A stretch of DNA of 64,000 nucleotides from CAZAXU01 sp964489245 (GCA_964489245.1 CAZAXU010000001.1:1-64000); one strand, 5' to 3'; numbered from the stretch's first letter, positions 1 to 8,606 are shown. The notes: generated from the letters alone by a model not told the origin. Numbers and translations are program-made.

Positions 1-1499
1 TATTTGACGATAACTATGTATATATAATTGGAACAGTAGAGGTAATTGTATCAGGTGGAAGCTGGAATAAAATATCAAAATATAATAAGGCTAATTCAAC
101 ACTGATTGAAGAAAAATTAGTCAGAGGAATTACACTAAAACCAAAACTTATTAGTGGAATTCTATATTTAGACATTAAACTAACTCCAAATTACGATTTC
201 TTATCATCAGGTTGGGATAGTGTTATCAGCTACCATGGTGGTAACGAAGAACACAACATCACCACATTTGACAGCCCAACTTGGGCAAGTTACCTCGGTG
301 ATTTTCCGGACGCTATTAGTGATATTGTTAAAACTACAGACAATAACATTTTTGTAAAAACCAGGAGAACACCGGGGCGTGTGACACACTACTGGAAAAT
401 CGATGCCAATAACGGCAATATTTTGCTACATAATGTAGCGCCGTCTAATATAGACATTATTACCTATGATCGATTTAGAGACAAGTTGCTTTGGACTAAC
501 AACACAGTCAAAAAAACGACCTACCATAACTGGGATGGAAGTTTGGTGAAAATAAATTCAATTCCTACAATTGGAGGTATGAATTTTAGTTATCCACAAT
601 GGACGAATCCGCTAAGTAATGTAACTATCCTCAATAATGGTTTTATTGGAACATGCGGAAAAGATATTTATCTATTCAGCAACGGAAATGAAAAAACACT
701 TTCGATACATAATAAAACTAAAAAGAAGATAGATTATACAATGGATCATTGGATTGTTGGGTATAAATACATAGAAATTCAAGAAGATAGAGCTATTATA
801 GCCATTAAATATGTAGGAAACAATAAAAGTTTTGCAGGGGTAAACCTTCCAGACACAAACGGAGTCTATTTTTGGTTTGCGTATACAGATATCTTCACTG
901 AACCAAGTGGAGAAATCCACTTAAACAACATTTCAACTCATCATATTGTAGGTGTAGTTGAGAATGTTTATGAAGAAAATGGAAGTCTAGTCCATAAAAA
1001 CAACTTTCCTGTAAGTTATGTCATCATAGATCAGGAAAGTAATATACCTCAGGAAGGAACTGATGCAAGATCTTGGGGCTTATGGACTGTCCCAAGTAAT
1101 TTCACTGAATACAACGTCAACGGTGTTGGTGTTGTGAAGCAAGATGAAATTGGAAGGCGATATATAGACATAGCGCCTTATGATGAAACAGCTCAGATGT
1201 GTATGAATATGAGGATTTATTTCATATCCCAAAATCACCTTGGAATTGAAAAAAATGACAAAGCAACATTTGAAATGTATCCTAATCCTGCTACTGATAT
1301 TTTAAATATCAAAATAGGTGAAGGAGAAATCCAAAAAATTAAAATAACAAACGTTAACGGACAACTTATTTTTGATCAGAAATTTAATAATCAAAAAGAA
1401 ATTCAAATCAGCCTGTCGTTTTTTCAAAACGGCATATACTTTGTGAAAATATTTGATGACAAAGACAATATAAGTAATTTAAAGTTGATTAAAAAATGA
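1..1499 (+). CDS. T9SS-sorted secreted protein, 3' part
   Basis: The reading frame is open from base 3 with no credible start, so the gene begins left of the window; a GTG at 381 is internal. About 498 codons are visible. The last 75 or so residues (from about base 1270) form a Por secretion-system C-terminal sorting domain: a YPNPATDILNI motif, an IKITNVNGQ strand, a GIYFVKI strand and a final LKLIKK. Such tails route proteins with an N-terminal signal peptide across the outer membrane through the type IX system, where the tail is normally removed and the protein is attached to the surface or released. The visible body is Asn/Tyr-rich and beta-like, without a domain I recognise. No enzyme function is proposed. 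Confidence 0.8.
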   Translation, partial: FDDNYVYIIGTVEVIVSGGSWNKISKYNKANSTLIEEKLVRGITLKPKLISGILYLDIKLTPNYDFLSSGWDSVISYHGGNEEHNITTFDSPTWASYLGDFPDAISDIVKTTDNNIFVKTRRTPGRVTHYWKIDANNGNILLHNVAPSNIDIITYDRFRDKLLWTNNTVKKTTYHNWDGSLVKINSIPTIGGMNFSYPQWTNPLSNVTILNNGFIGTCGKDIYLFSNGNEKTLSIHNKTKKKIDYTMDHWIVGYKYIEIQEDRAIIAIKYVGNNKSFAGVNLPDTNGVYFWFAYTDIFTEPSGEIHLNNISTHHIVGVVENVYEENGSLVHKNNFPVSYVIIDQESNIPQEGTDARSWGLWTVPSNFTEYNVNGVGVVKQDEIGRRYIDIAPYDETAQMCMNMRIYFISQNHLGIEKNDKATFEMYPNPATDILNIKIGEGEIQKIKITNVNGQLIFDQKFNNQKEIQISLSFFQNGIYFVKIFDDKDNISNLKLIKK

Positions 1500-1500
1500 T

Positions 1501-1508
1501 TAACTTTG
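1501..1508 (+). promoter_or_regulatory. Bacteroidota -7 box for the TA operon
   Basis: TAACTTTG matches TAnnTTTG and lies only 4 bases before the antitoxin ATG at 1513, immediately after the stop of the upstream gene. If used, the transcript would be leaderless or nearly so. No clear -33 box was seen. Confidence 0.4.
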
Positions 1509-1512
1509 TGGC

Positions 1513-1755
1513 ATGGGAAATTTAACTATAACAAATAAGATATTAGATAAATATTTTGGCTATTTGACAAGGTTTGATAATAATACAAAAAAGAACTTGA
1601 TTATTAAGCTGACCAATTCGCTTGAATTAAAAGAAAAGAAATCATTTGATGTTGCTTCGCTTTTCGGCGCATGGAAAGATGATAAAACAACTGATGAAAT
1701 CATTGAAGAAATCAAGAATTCAAGAGTTGAACCAAGAGATATAGACAGCATCTAA
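1513..1755 (+). CDS. Probable type II antitoxin (partner of VapC-like toxin)
   Basis: An 80-residue, charged protein whose stop codon overlaps the ATG of the downstream PIN-domain gene (TAATG), the usual arrangement of a vapBC operon. It has no motif I can assign to a named DNA-binding fold. The N-terminal half (residues 1-45) is hydrophobic and basic, and the C-terminal half (46-80) is acidic with a DEIIEEIKNSR helix, which could be the toxin-wrapping segment. By analogy it would neutralise the toxin and bind its own promoter. The antitoxin role rests on position and size, not on homology. Confidence 0.65.
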   Translation: MGNLTITNKILDKYFGYLTRFDNNTKKNLIIKLTNSLELKEKKSFDVASLFGAWKDDKTTDEIIEEIKNSRVEPRDIDSI

Positions 1756-2153
1756 TGAAATATTTACTCGACACAAATATTTGCATTCATTTTTTTCGCG
1801 GAGATTTTAATCTAATCGAGAAAATACAAGAAATTGGGCTGAAAAATTGTGCTATTTCAGAAATCACATTAGCCGAATTGGTTTTTGGAGCAGAGAATAG
1901 TAAATATCCTAAAAAGAATTTTCAACTGATAGACACTTTCTCGGAACAAGTTGTTATTTTACCTATTTTGGGCGGAATTAGAGAGTACGGCAAACAAAAA
2001 GTAAAATTACGAAAGAAAGGAAAAATGATAAGCGATTTTGATTTGCTAGTCGGAACAACAGCCATTGCCAACAACCTGATAATGGTAACGGAAAATGTAA
2101 AGGAATTTGACAGAATCGAAAAAATTAAAATCGAAAACTGGATAAAAAGATAA
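1755..2153 (+). CDS. vapC: PIN-domain ribonuclease toxin, VapC/FitB type
   Basis: A 132-residue single PIN domain. The characteristic acidic residues are visible: D6 in MKYLLDTN, E41 in ISEITLAELVFG, D96 in SDFDLLVGTTAIAN and D119 in VKEFDRI. These coordinate Mg2+ in PIN ribonucleases, and VapC toxins usually cleave tRNA or rRNA. The length is typical of the family and the domain is complete, so the toxin is probably active. It overlaps the antitoxin gene by one base, implying translational coupling. The target RNA cannot be told from sequence. Confidence 0.85.
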   Translation: MKYLLDTNICIHFFRGDFNLIEKIQEIGLKNCAISEITLAELVFGAENSKYPKKNFQLIDTFSEQVVILPILGGIREYGKQKVKLRKKGKMISDFDLLVGTTAIANNLIMVTENVKEFDRIEKIKIENWIKR

Positions 2154-2318
2154 AAAAAACATTTGTCAATAATTTAATTAATGACTGTAAATTGCTAATA
2201 TCAAAGCGGTGATGCTAAATCGAGTTTTTTGTAGCCTAAAAGTGAAGGTGTTTTTATATGCCGTTCTCATACAATTGCCGCAAGCACATCAAAGATAGGC
2301 ATATATTTATTAAAAGTT

Positions 2319-2366
2319 AAAAAAAAAGATCTACCGGATTCCCCAAACCTGATAGGTCTTTTTTTT
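2319..2366. terminator. Hairpin terminator, probably bidirectional
   Basis: An A-run followed by AGATCTACCGG pairs, with G-T wobbles, with CCTGATAGGTCT followed by eight Ts. The loop is about 15 bases. It resembles the hairpin at 4587-4637 in its GGTCT core. Confidence 0.55.
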
Positions 2367-2457
2367 AAAAAGTTTTTAAACGCGGGTTTTAACCATTCAA
2401 AAACACTGCCGGCATAAATAATAACGAATCTTTAACAGTTATTGTCGTTCAATGACT

Positions 2458-2465
2458 TATATTTG
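2458..2465 (+). promoter_or_regulatory. -7 box upstream of M13 peptidase
   Basis: TATATTTG fits the Bacteroidota TAnnTTTG element and lies 34 bases before the ATG at 2500. The -33 element is not clear. Confidence 0.45.
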
Positions 2466-2499
2466 TGAGAGATAAATAATCAAAAAAACAAAAAACGAT

Positions 2500-4578
2500 A
2501 TGAAAATTCAAAAAATAACCCTGTTAGTTATTCTATTTTCGGTTGGATTAACCTCTTGCACTAGTGTTAAAGTTGAAAAAACACAAAAAAAAGAAAAACT
2601 GACCAAACAGGAAATAGGACTCAACCCGGAATTGATGAACACAAATGTCAGACCACAAGACGACTTCTATACTTTTGTTAATGGAAAGTGGATGGAAACT
2701 ACAAAAATCCCTGCAGACAGATCCAGCTGGGGCAGTTTCAGTGAATTGCGTAAAAAAACCGATCTCAACACACTGAAAATTTTAGAATCGTCTATAAAGT
2801 CCAATCAATATCAAAAAGGAACAGACCAACGCAAAGCGATTGACTATTTTTCTACAATCATGGATGTGAAAAAAAGAAATGAACTGGGCATTGCACCAAT
2901 CAAGCCTTATTTGGACGAGATTGCTCAAATCAAAACAAAAGAAGATGTGTTGGCTTTTATGGCAAAATATGAGCCTGTTCTTCCTTCTGCTTTTTTTGGA
3001 ATCGGAATTTACGCTGATATGAAAAACAGCAATAAAAATACCTTATATGTAGGACCTGCCGGAGCAGGACTTCCCGAACGGGATTATTATCTTGCCGATG
3101 ATAAAGATTCCAAGAAAATACGTCAACAATATTTGAATCATGTCAGTAGGATGATGAATTTTGTATTTCAGACCAAGCAAACCGTAAGTAATTTTAATCG
3201 GAATGTTTTGGCATTGGAGACACAATTGGCAAAAGCTAAATTGACTAAAGAAGAAAGACGTAAGCCTGAAAATACTTATAATCCTATGTCTATTGCAGAT
3301 TTTCAAAAACTGATGCCGGATATTGATGTGAAAAAATATTTATCAAAACTTAATATAGATCTTGACACTTTGGTTATTTCACAGCCAAAATATATGAAAG
3401 AAGTGAACAATGTCTTGAAAAACAACGATATAAACCAAATAAAAGACTATCTGACTTGGACGGTTTTTAATGGTTCCACGGGCGAATTAAGCACGTATAT
3501 TTCTGATGCATCATGGGAATTTTATGGCAAAACCCTAAGCGGACAAAAAGAAAGAAAGCCTCTGAAAGAAAGAGCTTTATCAACGGTGAACTGGTCTATC
3601 GGTGAAGCGGTTGGAAAACTTTATGTGGACAAAATGTTTCCGCCTAAAGCAAAAACAAAAGCAAGAGAAATGGTAACTTATCTGCAAAAAGCTTATAAAA
3701 AAAGAATTTCAGAACTTACTTGGATGAGTGAAGAAACCAAGAAAAAAGCCATTGAAAAGGTAGAACGCCTTCAAGTAAAAATAGGATATCCTGATAAGTG
3801 GAAAGATTATAGCGCACTTGAAATAAAAGGCACTGATGAAGGAGGAAATTATTTTGATAATTCAATGAATGTCAGCCATTGGAGTTTCAATGAAGATATT
3901 GAGAAACTCAAAAAACCCGTAGATAAAACAGAATGGGGCATGGCGCCGCAAATTGTCAATGCTTATTATAATCCGCTGTATAATGAAATTGTTTTTCCTG
4001 CGGCAATTTTACAACCTCCGTTTTATGACTACCGTGCAGACGAAGCTGTGAATTACGGCGGAATGGGTGCTGTAATAGGACATGAAATTTCGCACGGATT
4101 TGATGATCAAGGAGCCAAGTTTAATGCCGACGGAAATTTTCAAAATTGGTGGACAAAAAAAGATTTTGAACAATTCAATAAATTGGTTAAAAAACTGGGA
4201 GCACAATTTTCAAAAATAGAAGTATTGCCCGGAGTTTTTGTCAATGGAGAATTTACATCGGGTGAAAATATAGGTGATTTAGGGGGGACAAATGCCGCTT
4301 ACACCGCTTTGCAGCTGTATTTTGCGGATCATAAAAAACCGGAAAAAATACAAGGATATACGCCCGAGCAACGATTTTTTATGTCTTGGACAACAGTTTG
4401 GCGTACAAAAAGCAGAGATAAAGCGCTCAAGCAACAAATTAAAACAGATCCGCATTCTCCGGGAAAAGTACGAGCCACACAACCTTTGAAAAATGTAGAT
4501 GAGTTTTACAAAGCATTCAATATCAAGGAAGGTGACGGCATGTATATGAAACCTGAAGATCGTGTAAAAATCTGGTAA
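2500..4578 (+). CDS. M13 family zinc metallopeptidase lipoprotein (PepO/neprilysin-like)
   Basis: A 692-residue endopeptidase of the neprilysin family. A lipoprotein signal peptide is present (hydrophobic core followed by LTSC, Cys about residue 20), so the enzyme is probably membrane-anchored in the periplasm or at the surface. The zinc site is complete: HEISH at 528-532, with the third ligand Glu in GENIGDLGG at 588-596. The substrate-binding NAYYNP motif is at about 487. The N-terminal domain (about 40-430) and C-terminal catalytic domain (about 440-692) have family length. It probably degrades peptides, as the next two genes also do, but the spacing and a strong hairpin after it suggest a separate transcript. 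Confidence 0.93.
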   Translation: MKIQKITLLVILFSVGLTSCTSVKVEKTQKKEKLTKQEIGLNPELMNTNVRPQDDFYTFVNGKWMETTKIPADRSSWGSFSELRKKTDLNTLKILESSIKSNQYQKGTDQRKAIDYFSTIMDVKKRNELGIAPIKPYLDEIAQIKTKEDVLAFMAKYEPVLPSAFFGIGIYADMKNSNKNTLYVGPAGAGLPERDYYLADDKDSKKIRQQYLNHVSRMMNFVFQTKQTVSNFNRNVLALETQLAKAKLTKEERRKPENTYNPMSIADFQKLMPDIDVKKYLSKLNIDLDTLVISQPKYMKEVNNVLKNNDINQIKDYLTWTVFNGSTGELSTYISDASWEFYGKTLSGQKERKPLKERALSTVNWSIGEAVGKLYVDKMFPPKAKTKAREMVTYLQKAYKKRISELTWMSEETKKKAIEKVERLQVKIGYPDKWKDYSALEIKGTDEGGNYFDNSMNVSHWSFNEDIEKLKKPVDKTEWGMAPQIVNAYYNPLYNEIVFPAAILQPPFYDYRADEAVNYGGMGAVIGHEISHGFDDQGAKFNADGNFQNWWTKKDFEQFNKLVKKLGAQFSKIEVLPGVFVNGEFTSGENIGDLGGTNAAYTALQLYFADHKKPEKIQGYTPEQRFFMSWTTVWRTKSRDKALKQQIKTDPHSPGKVRATQPLKNVDEFYKAFNIKEGDGMYMKPEDRVKIW

Positions 4579-4586
4579 TTTTAATA

Positions 4587-4637
4587 TTTTTTCTTAGACC
4601 TACTAGGTTTCAAAAATCTAGTAGGTCTAAGAAAAAA
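4587..4637. terminator. Long perfect hairpin, bidirectional terminator or REP-like element
   Basis: Twenty-base perfect arms at 4587-4606 and 4618-4637 share the core AGACCTACTAG/CTAGTAGGTCT; each is flanked by runs of T or A and the loop is 11 bases. It follows the M13 peptidase stop. The right-hand core AAATCTAGTAGGTCT (4614-4628) recurs exactly at 4717-4731, so this sequence may be a repeated element and not just a terminator. Confidence 0.75.
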
Positions 4638-4678
4638 TAGAATGATTGACTTTTTTAACAGGAAAAAATATTTCAGCA

Positions 4679-6346
4679 ATGATTGTGCATACAATGATAT
4701 TTAACCGGATTGGGTTAAATCTAGTAGGTCTTTTCTCCCGAAAAAAGCAAATTTTAATTTTATTATTGTTTGTGTCATCATTTATGCATGCACAATTTAC
4801 GAATACGCAAAAAGACAAAATTGATATATTGCATTATGATTTTCAAATCAAAATATCAGACACATCCGACAGCATCTTTGCCGTTGCCACGGAAACTATT
4901 TTGCTCAAGCAGACAGTTGATTTATTCTATCTGCAACTTAAAAACAGAAATGATTCTGGAAGAGGGATGAGCATTGGTTCCGTTGAGACGATTTCCGGCA
5001 CAAAAATATTTTACAAACATCAACAGGATAAAATTGTTATTTATAATCCCGGGAGTTGGCGAGAGAAGGATACCTTAAGAATCAAAATTATATATTCCGG
5101 TGTCCCGGAAGACGGTTTATATATCAAGAAGAACAAATATGGCAAACGTACTTTTTTTGGTGATAATTGGCCTAATCGGGCGCAATATTGGTTGCCTGTG
5201 CTTGACCATCCGTCTGACAAGGCATCGGTTGATTTTCATATCACGGCACCACAACATTATGAAGTGATTGCCTCGGGGATTTTAAAAAAGATAACGCACC
5301 GAAAGGATTTTTCTACACATCATTTTCAAACAAAAGTTTCTTATCCAACCAAAGTGATGGTTTTTGCAGCAGCAGATTTCAACATCAAAAATTATTCAAT
5401 CGTCAAGCTGTTCGATAAATGTATTCCGGTGAGTAGTTGGATATTTGAAGATACTCCGATTGTCGGATTTGATGATTATAAGTGCTCAATTAATGTTCTG
5501 AAGTTTTATGACAGTCTTATAGGTTCTTATAATTATCAAAAATTATCTAACATACAATCTAAGACTCGTTTTGGCGGTATGGAAAATGCCGGTAATATTT
5601 TTTATTATGAAAATTCTGCTGACGGAACAAAATCAATAGAGAATTTGGTGGCACATGAGGTGGCACATCAATGGTTTGGCAATGCCGTTTCAGAGAAGAA
5701 TTGGAAAGATATTTGGCTGAGTGAGGGTTTTGCTACCTATTTAACCGATATTTATTTGGAACACAAATATGGGATAGAGCGGCTAAAACAACGCATGAGA
5801 ATGGAGCGAAAAAAAGTGATTCGTTTCAATAAGTCCGGTTCCAAACCGGTGGTTTATATGGAGACCCGACGACTTTTCAATCTCTTAAATCCGAATTCTT
5901 ATGAAAAAGGAGCTTGGGTTTTGCATATGTTAAGAACCAAAATGGGGGATAAAAAGTTTTTTGAATTGTTGAAACGATTTTATGCCAAGTATCGCAACAG
6001 AAACGCTTCAACAAAAGACTTTATAGTGATGGCAGAAAACATTTCAGGACAATCTATGGAATCGTTTTTTGGACAATGGCTTTTTAAATCCGGCTTGCCC
6101 GAGCTAAAGTTGGAGTGGAAACTAAATAAAAAGATATTAGTTGTTGATATTCAACAAGTTGGTGATATTTTTAATTTTAGATTGTCTATAAAAGTTTCAT
6201 CGGATAAATTTTCATTAAAGAAACTTTTACATGTTGAGAAAGAAAAAAATAAATATCGTATAAGCCTGCCTGCAGAGATTCAAAAAGAGAATATAAAATT
6301 TGATATAGATCCGGAGGTTAAGGTTTTGTTTCAGCTAATCGATTAA
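4679..6346 (+). CDS. M1 family aminopeptidase (gluzincin)
   Basis: A 555-residue zinc aminopeptidase counted from the ATG at 4679. It has the aminopeptidase exopeptidase motif FGGMENAG (about 298-305) and the zinc site HEVAH (326-330) with E349, 18 residues after the second His (HExxH-x18-E). The N-terminal beta domain is present; the C-terminal part is short, as in minimal bacterial M1 enzymes. A signal peptide core ILILLLFVSSFMHAQ follows KK, so it should be exported. The start is uncertain: ATGs at 4679 and 4694 and a TTG at 4646 are in frame, and codons for the n-region lie inside a repeat element (4699-4731). It ends 9 bases before the next gene, so the two are probably co-transcribed. 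Confidence 0.9.
   Translation: MIVHTMIFNRIGLNLVGLFSRKKQILILLLFVSSFMHAQFTNTQKDKIDILHYDFQIKISDTSDSIFAVATETILLKQTVDLFYLQLKNRNDSGRGMSIGSVETISGTKIFYKHQQDKIVIYNPGSWREKDTLRIKIIYSGVPEDGLYIKKNKYGKRTFFGDNWPNRAQYWLPVLDHPSDKASVDFHITAPQHYEVIASGILKKITHRKDFSTHHFQTKVSYPTKVMVFAAADFNIKNYSIVKLFDKCIPVSSWIFEDTPIVGFDDYKCSINVLKFYDSLIGSYNYQKLSNIQSKTRFGGMENAGNIFYYENSADGTKSIENLVAHEVAHQWFGNAVSEKNWKDIWLSEGFATYLTDIYLEHKYGIERLKQRMRMERKKVIRFNKSGSKPVVYMETRRLFNLLNPNSYEKGAWVLHMLRTKMGDKKFFELLKRFYAKYRNRNASTKDFIVMAENISGQSMESFFGQWLFKSGLPELKLEWKLNKKILVVDIQQVGDIFNFRLSIKVSSDKFSLKKLLHVEKEKNKYRISLPAEIQKENIKFDIDPEVKVLFQLID
4699..4731. repeat. Short hairpin plus third copy of the AAATCTAGTAGGTCT motif
   Basis: ATTTAACC (4699-4706) and GGTTAAAT (4713-4720) form an inverted repeat, followed by a motif (4717-4731) identical to the right arm of the hairpin 100 bases upstream. 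It lies within the predicted first codons of the M1 aminopeptidase gene. Confidence 0.6.
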
Positions 6347-6355
6347 TTCAAAATT

Positions 6356-7414
6356 ATGAAAAGATTTTATGGTAAAATTCCAGGTTTATTTTTAATCTTG
6401 TTTATATTTTCAAGTTGTAAAAATAATAGCAATCAGGAATCAAAAATAGTTCAAGAAAAGAAACAAACAAAAGAAACACAATTTGCTCTCGTGCTGCATG
6501 GAGGTGCGGGAAGTATTAAAAAAGAATATTTTAATGCGGCACAAGAAAAGACTTATAGGGACAAGCTGGAGGAAGCTTTGAATGCCGGTTATATTATTTT
6601 GGAAAAAGGAGGAAGTTCATTGGAAGCGGTTCAAAAAACAATAAACACCTTGGAAGATTCACCGCTTTTCAATGCCGGAAAAGGCGCTGTGCTAAACAGT
6701 TTGGGAAAAGTGGAGATGGATGCTTCTATTATGGATGGAAAAACTTTGAATTGCGGTTCGGTTGCCGGAGTGTCTCATATCAAAAATCCAATCAATGCCG
6801 CTCGGGTGGTGATGGACAGCACCAGACATGTTTTTTTGGCGGGGGAAGGCGCAGAAATATTTGTTAATCAAAAAGGAGTTGTGCTTGAAGATGAAGATTA
6901 TTTTATTATTCCAAAACGAGTGGAACAGCTTAAAAGAATACAACGGAAAGGGAAAAAAGTTGGCTATCTTTCTCCGATTGATAAGATGAGTGATCAGAAA
7001 TATGGAACCGTTGGTTGTGTTGCTTTAGACAAAAACGGAAATATTGCCGCAGGGACTTCTACCGGAGGCTTAATGAATAAAAAATTCGGAAGAATAGGAG
7101 ATTCTCCCATCATAGGAGCCGGAACTTATGCAGATAATAACACTTGTGGTGTTTCTTGTACGGGAACAGGAGAGTATTTTATCAGAACATTGGCGGCACA
7201 CTCTGTATCTGATCTGCTGCGTTATAAGAATTCAGATCTAAATATTGCTTTGAAAGATGTGCTTGACCGAATACAAAAACTAGGCGGCGACGGGGGTATG
7301 ATTTCATTGGATAAAAACGGAAATATTGCTTGGCATTTTAATACTGACGGCATGTTTAGAGCCTATAAGAAATCTACGGGAGAAAAAAAAGTGGAATTAT
7401 ATAAAACAAATTAA
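6356..7414 (+). CDS. Isoaspartyl peptidase/L-asparaginase, lipoprotein form
   Basis: A 352-residue Ntn-hydrolase of the plant-type asparaginase/isoaspartyl aminopeptidase family. These precursors self-cleave before a Thr that becomes the nucleophile: T218 in YGTVGCVALD fits, followed by the expected AAGTSTGGLMNKKFGRIGDSPIIGAGTYAD block. The N-terminal alpha-chain begins with LVLHGGAG. A lipoprotein signal peptide ends at SSC (about residues 20-22), so it is exported, unlike the cytoplasmic asparaginase at 35054. It removes isoaspartyl residues from peptides or hydrolyses asparagine. It follows the M1 aminopeptidase by 9 bases, which suggests combined extracytoplasmic peptide breakdown. Confidence 0.92.
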   Translation: MKRFYGKIPGLFLILFIFSSCKNNSNQESKIVQEKKQTKETQFALVLHGGAGSIKKEYFNAAQEKTYRDKLEEALNAGYIILEKGGSSLEAVQKTINTLEDSPLFNAGKGAVLNSLGKVEMDASIMDGKTLNCGSVAGVSHIKNPINAARVVMDSTRHVFLAGEGAEIFVNQKGVVLEDEDYFIIPKRVEQLKRIQRKGKKVGYLSPIDKMSDQKYGTVGCVALDKNGNIAAGTSTGGLMNKKFGRIGDSPIIGAGTYADNNTCGVSCTGTGEYFIRTLAAHSVSDLLRYKNSDLNIALKDVLDRIQKLGGDGGMISLDKNGNIAWHFNTDGMFRAYKKSTGEKKVELYKTN

Positions 7415-7753
7415 ACCTCTTGAGATAATCAAAGTCCTATTCTCGGTATTTCAAAGAAAAAATATTAACAAGTGAAATGTCGAATGATTATGAGTTCAAA
7501 GGAGAAAGTTTAAAGTAAAAAAGTTCATAAAGTCGGAGTGGCAGAATGATTTCAGACTCAGAAGTAAATCTTGTCTTTTAAAATTCGTGCATTCGTAGCA
7601 AAAATTTTTTTAAATCATAATTCGGCGTGTATAAGGAGAAAGAGAAAAGTCGTCTCAATACGATGAAGCGGAGTTCCATCACTCGACGTGACAAGAAAAC
7701 ACGGCAACATTACAAAATACAATAATTTGAATAACAATAAAATACATAAACAT
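7415..7753. other. Intergenic stretch with dispersed repeats
   Basis: No gene is visible in these 339 bases. They hold a repeat (7474-7565) with a second copy near 54512-54605. A further stretch at 7640-7690 resembles, from memory, dispersed intergenic repeats of flavobacteria; that similarity is an impression and was not tested. Confidence 0.45.
7474..7565 (+). repeat. Dispersed intergenic repeat, copy A
   Basis: Shares the blocks ATGATTATGAGTT, AAAGGAGAAAGTT, ATAAAGT and AATGATT, in the same order and near-equal spacing, with 54512-54605, at roughly 80% identity by eye. Both copies follow a coding region and precede a lipoprotein gene on the same strand. Confidence 0.65.
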
Positions 7754-8548
7754 ATGAAAAAATATATTCTGGTAGGTTTTTTTGGATTGTTGTCATTGAC
7801 AAGTTGTGAGACAAGCAATGAATCTTCACAAGTGGTTTCAAAGGATGAGTTGGCAAAAACAGACAAAGAAAATTCCGTGAGTATATCGTCTGACGGCTAT
7901 GAGTTGATGAAACAAAACTGCTTTGTTTGTCATCTTGAAAAAAGAGATCGTTCAAAAAAATCAAGTATGATTGCTCCCCCCATTGAGAGAGTACAGGAAC
8001 ATTATAAATCATCTTTCACGGACAAGGAATCTTTTGTTTTGGCAGTAAAAAATTGGATAAAATCTCCTTCTGAAGAGAAAATATTGATGCCGGGAGCTGT
8101 TAGAAAATTCGGGATGATGCCACCGCTTTCTCTTGCGGATGAAAAATTGGAAAAAATTGCTGCTGCGTTATATGATGCAGACTTTGAAAAAACAGCGCAT
8201 GGAAAAAGAATGTTTGGAAAAAAACTGATATTGAATAACGGAAAGAAGTGGAAACTAAACAAATTGTCTATGAACAAGCTGAGGCAAACGATTGAAAACC
8301 TAAAAGCATTGGACAATAATGATATTTCCGTTTACAGACAACAAGGGAAAGAAATTTTTGATGCTGCCAAAGTTTTCTTGTTAGATAAATCTTATAATGA
8401 AAACACCTTGCAACAAATCCAACTGTTTTTTCACGATATTGAAGATGATATGCATCATTTGATGGTTGTTAAAAATATTTCGGAAGCACGGAAATATCAA
8501 AAGATACTCATTCAAAAATTTGAAGAGTTCAATCTGTTTTTTGAGTAA
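7754..8548 (+). CDS. Monoheme c-type cytochrome lipoprotein
   Basis: A 264-residue protein from the ATG at 7754; an upstream TTG/ACG extension was rejected because the signal peptide MKKYILVGFFGLLSLTSC starts here. Cys18 is the lipidation site. One heme-binding motif, CFVCH, lies at 56-60, and GMMPP at about 120 offers the Met axial ligand, so residues 45-140 make a small class I cytochrome c. The remaining 120 residues form a charged, probably helical region of unknown role. It would carry electrons at the outer face of the inner membrane or in the periplasm, perhaps to the cbb3 oxidase encoded later (inference). Confidence 0.8.
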   Translation: MKKYILVGFFGLLSLTSCETSNESSQVVSKDELAKTDKENSVSISSDGYELMKQNCFVCHLEKRDRSKKSSMIAPPIERVQEHYKSSFTDKESFVLAVKNWIKSPSEEKILMPGAVRKFGMMPPLSLADEKLEKIAAALYDADFEKTAHGKRMFGKKLILNNGKKWKLNKLSMNKLRQTIENLKALDNNDISVYRQQGKEIFDAAKVFLLDKSYNENTLQQIQLFFHDIEDDMHHLMVVKNISEARKYQKILIQKFEEFNLFFE

Positions 8549-8567
8549 AATTCTCACCCTAGAACAC

Positions 8568-8606
8568 TCAAAAAAGGCTGTTTTTTAAAAAAACAGTCTT
8601 ATTCTT
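8568..8606. terminator. Bidirectional terminator
   Basis: The hairpin AAGGCTGTTTTTT / AAAAAAACAGTCTT is flanked by A-rich and T-rich runs and lies between two convergent genes. Confidence 0.65.

Larger units (their letters stand above)
2154..2499. other. Intergenic stretch after the TA pair
   Basis: No gene is visible in these 346 bases. They contain an inverted repeat with arms TATATGCC (2255-2262) and GGCATATA (2298-2305), a terminator-like hairpin at 2319-2366, and a promoter -7 box at 2458-2465 for the downstream peptidase. Confidence 0.5.

Noticed and set aside
381..383. GTG as start of the first gene
   Set aside because: The same frame is open without stops to base 3 and the protein lacks a signal peptide here, although T9SS cargo needs one; the true start is outside the window.
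1513..2153. TA pair as part of a larger defence island
   Set aside because: The neighbours are a T9SS protein and a peptidase; no restriction, abortive-infection, CRISPR or phage genes are within view.
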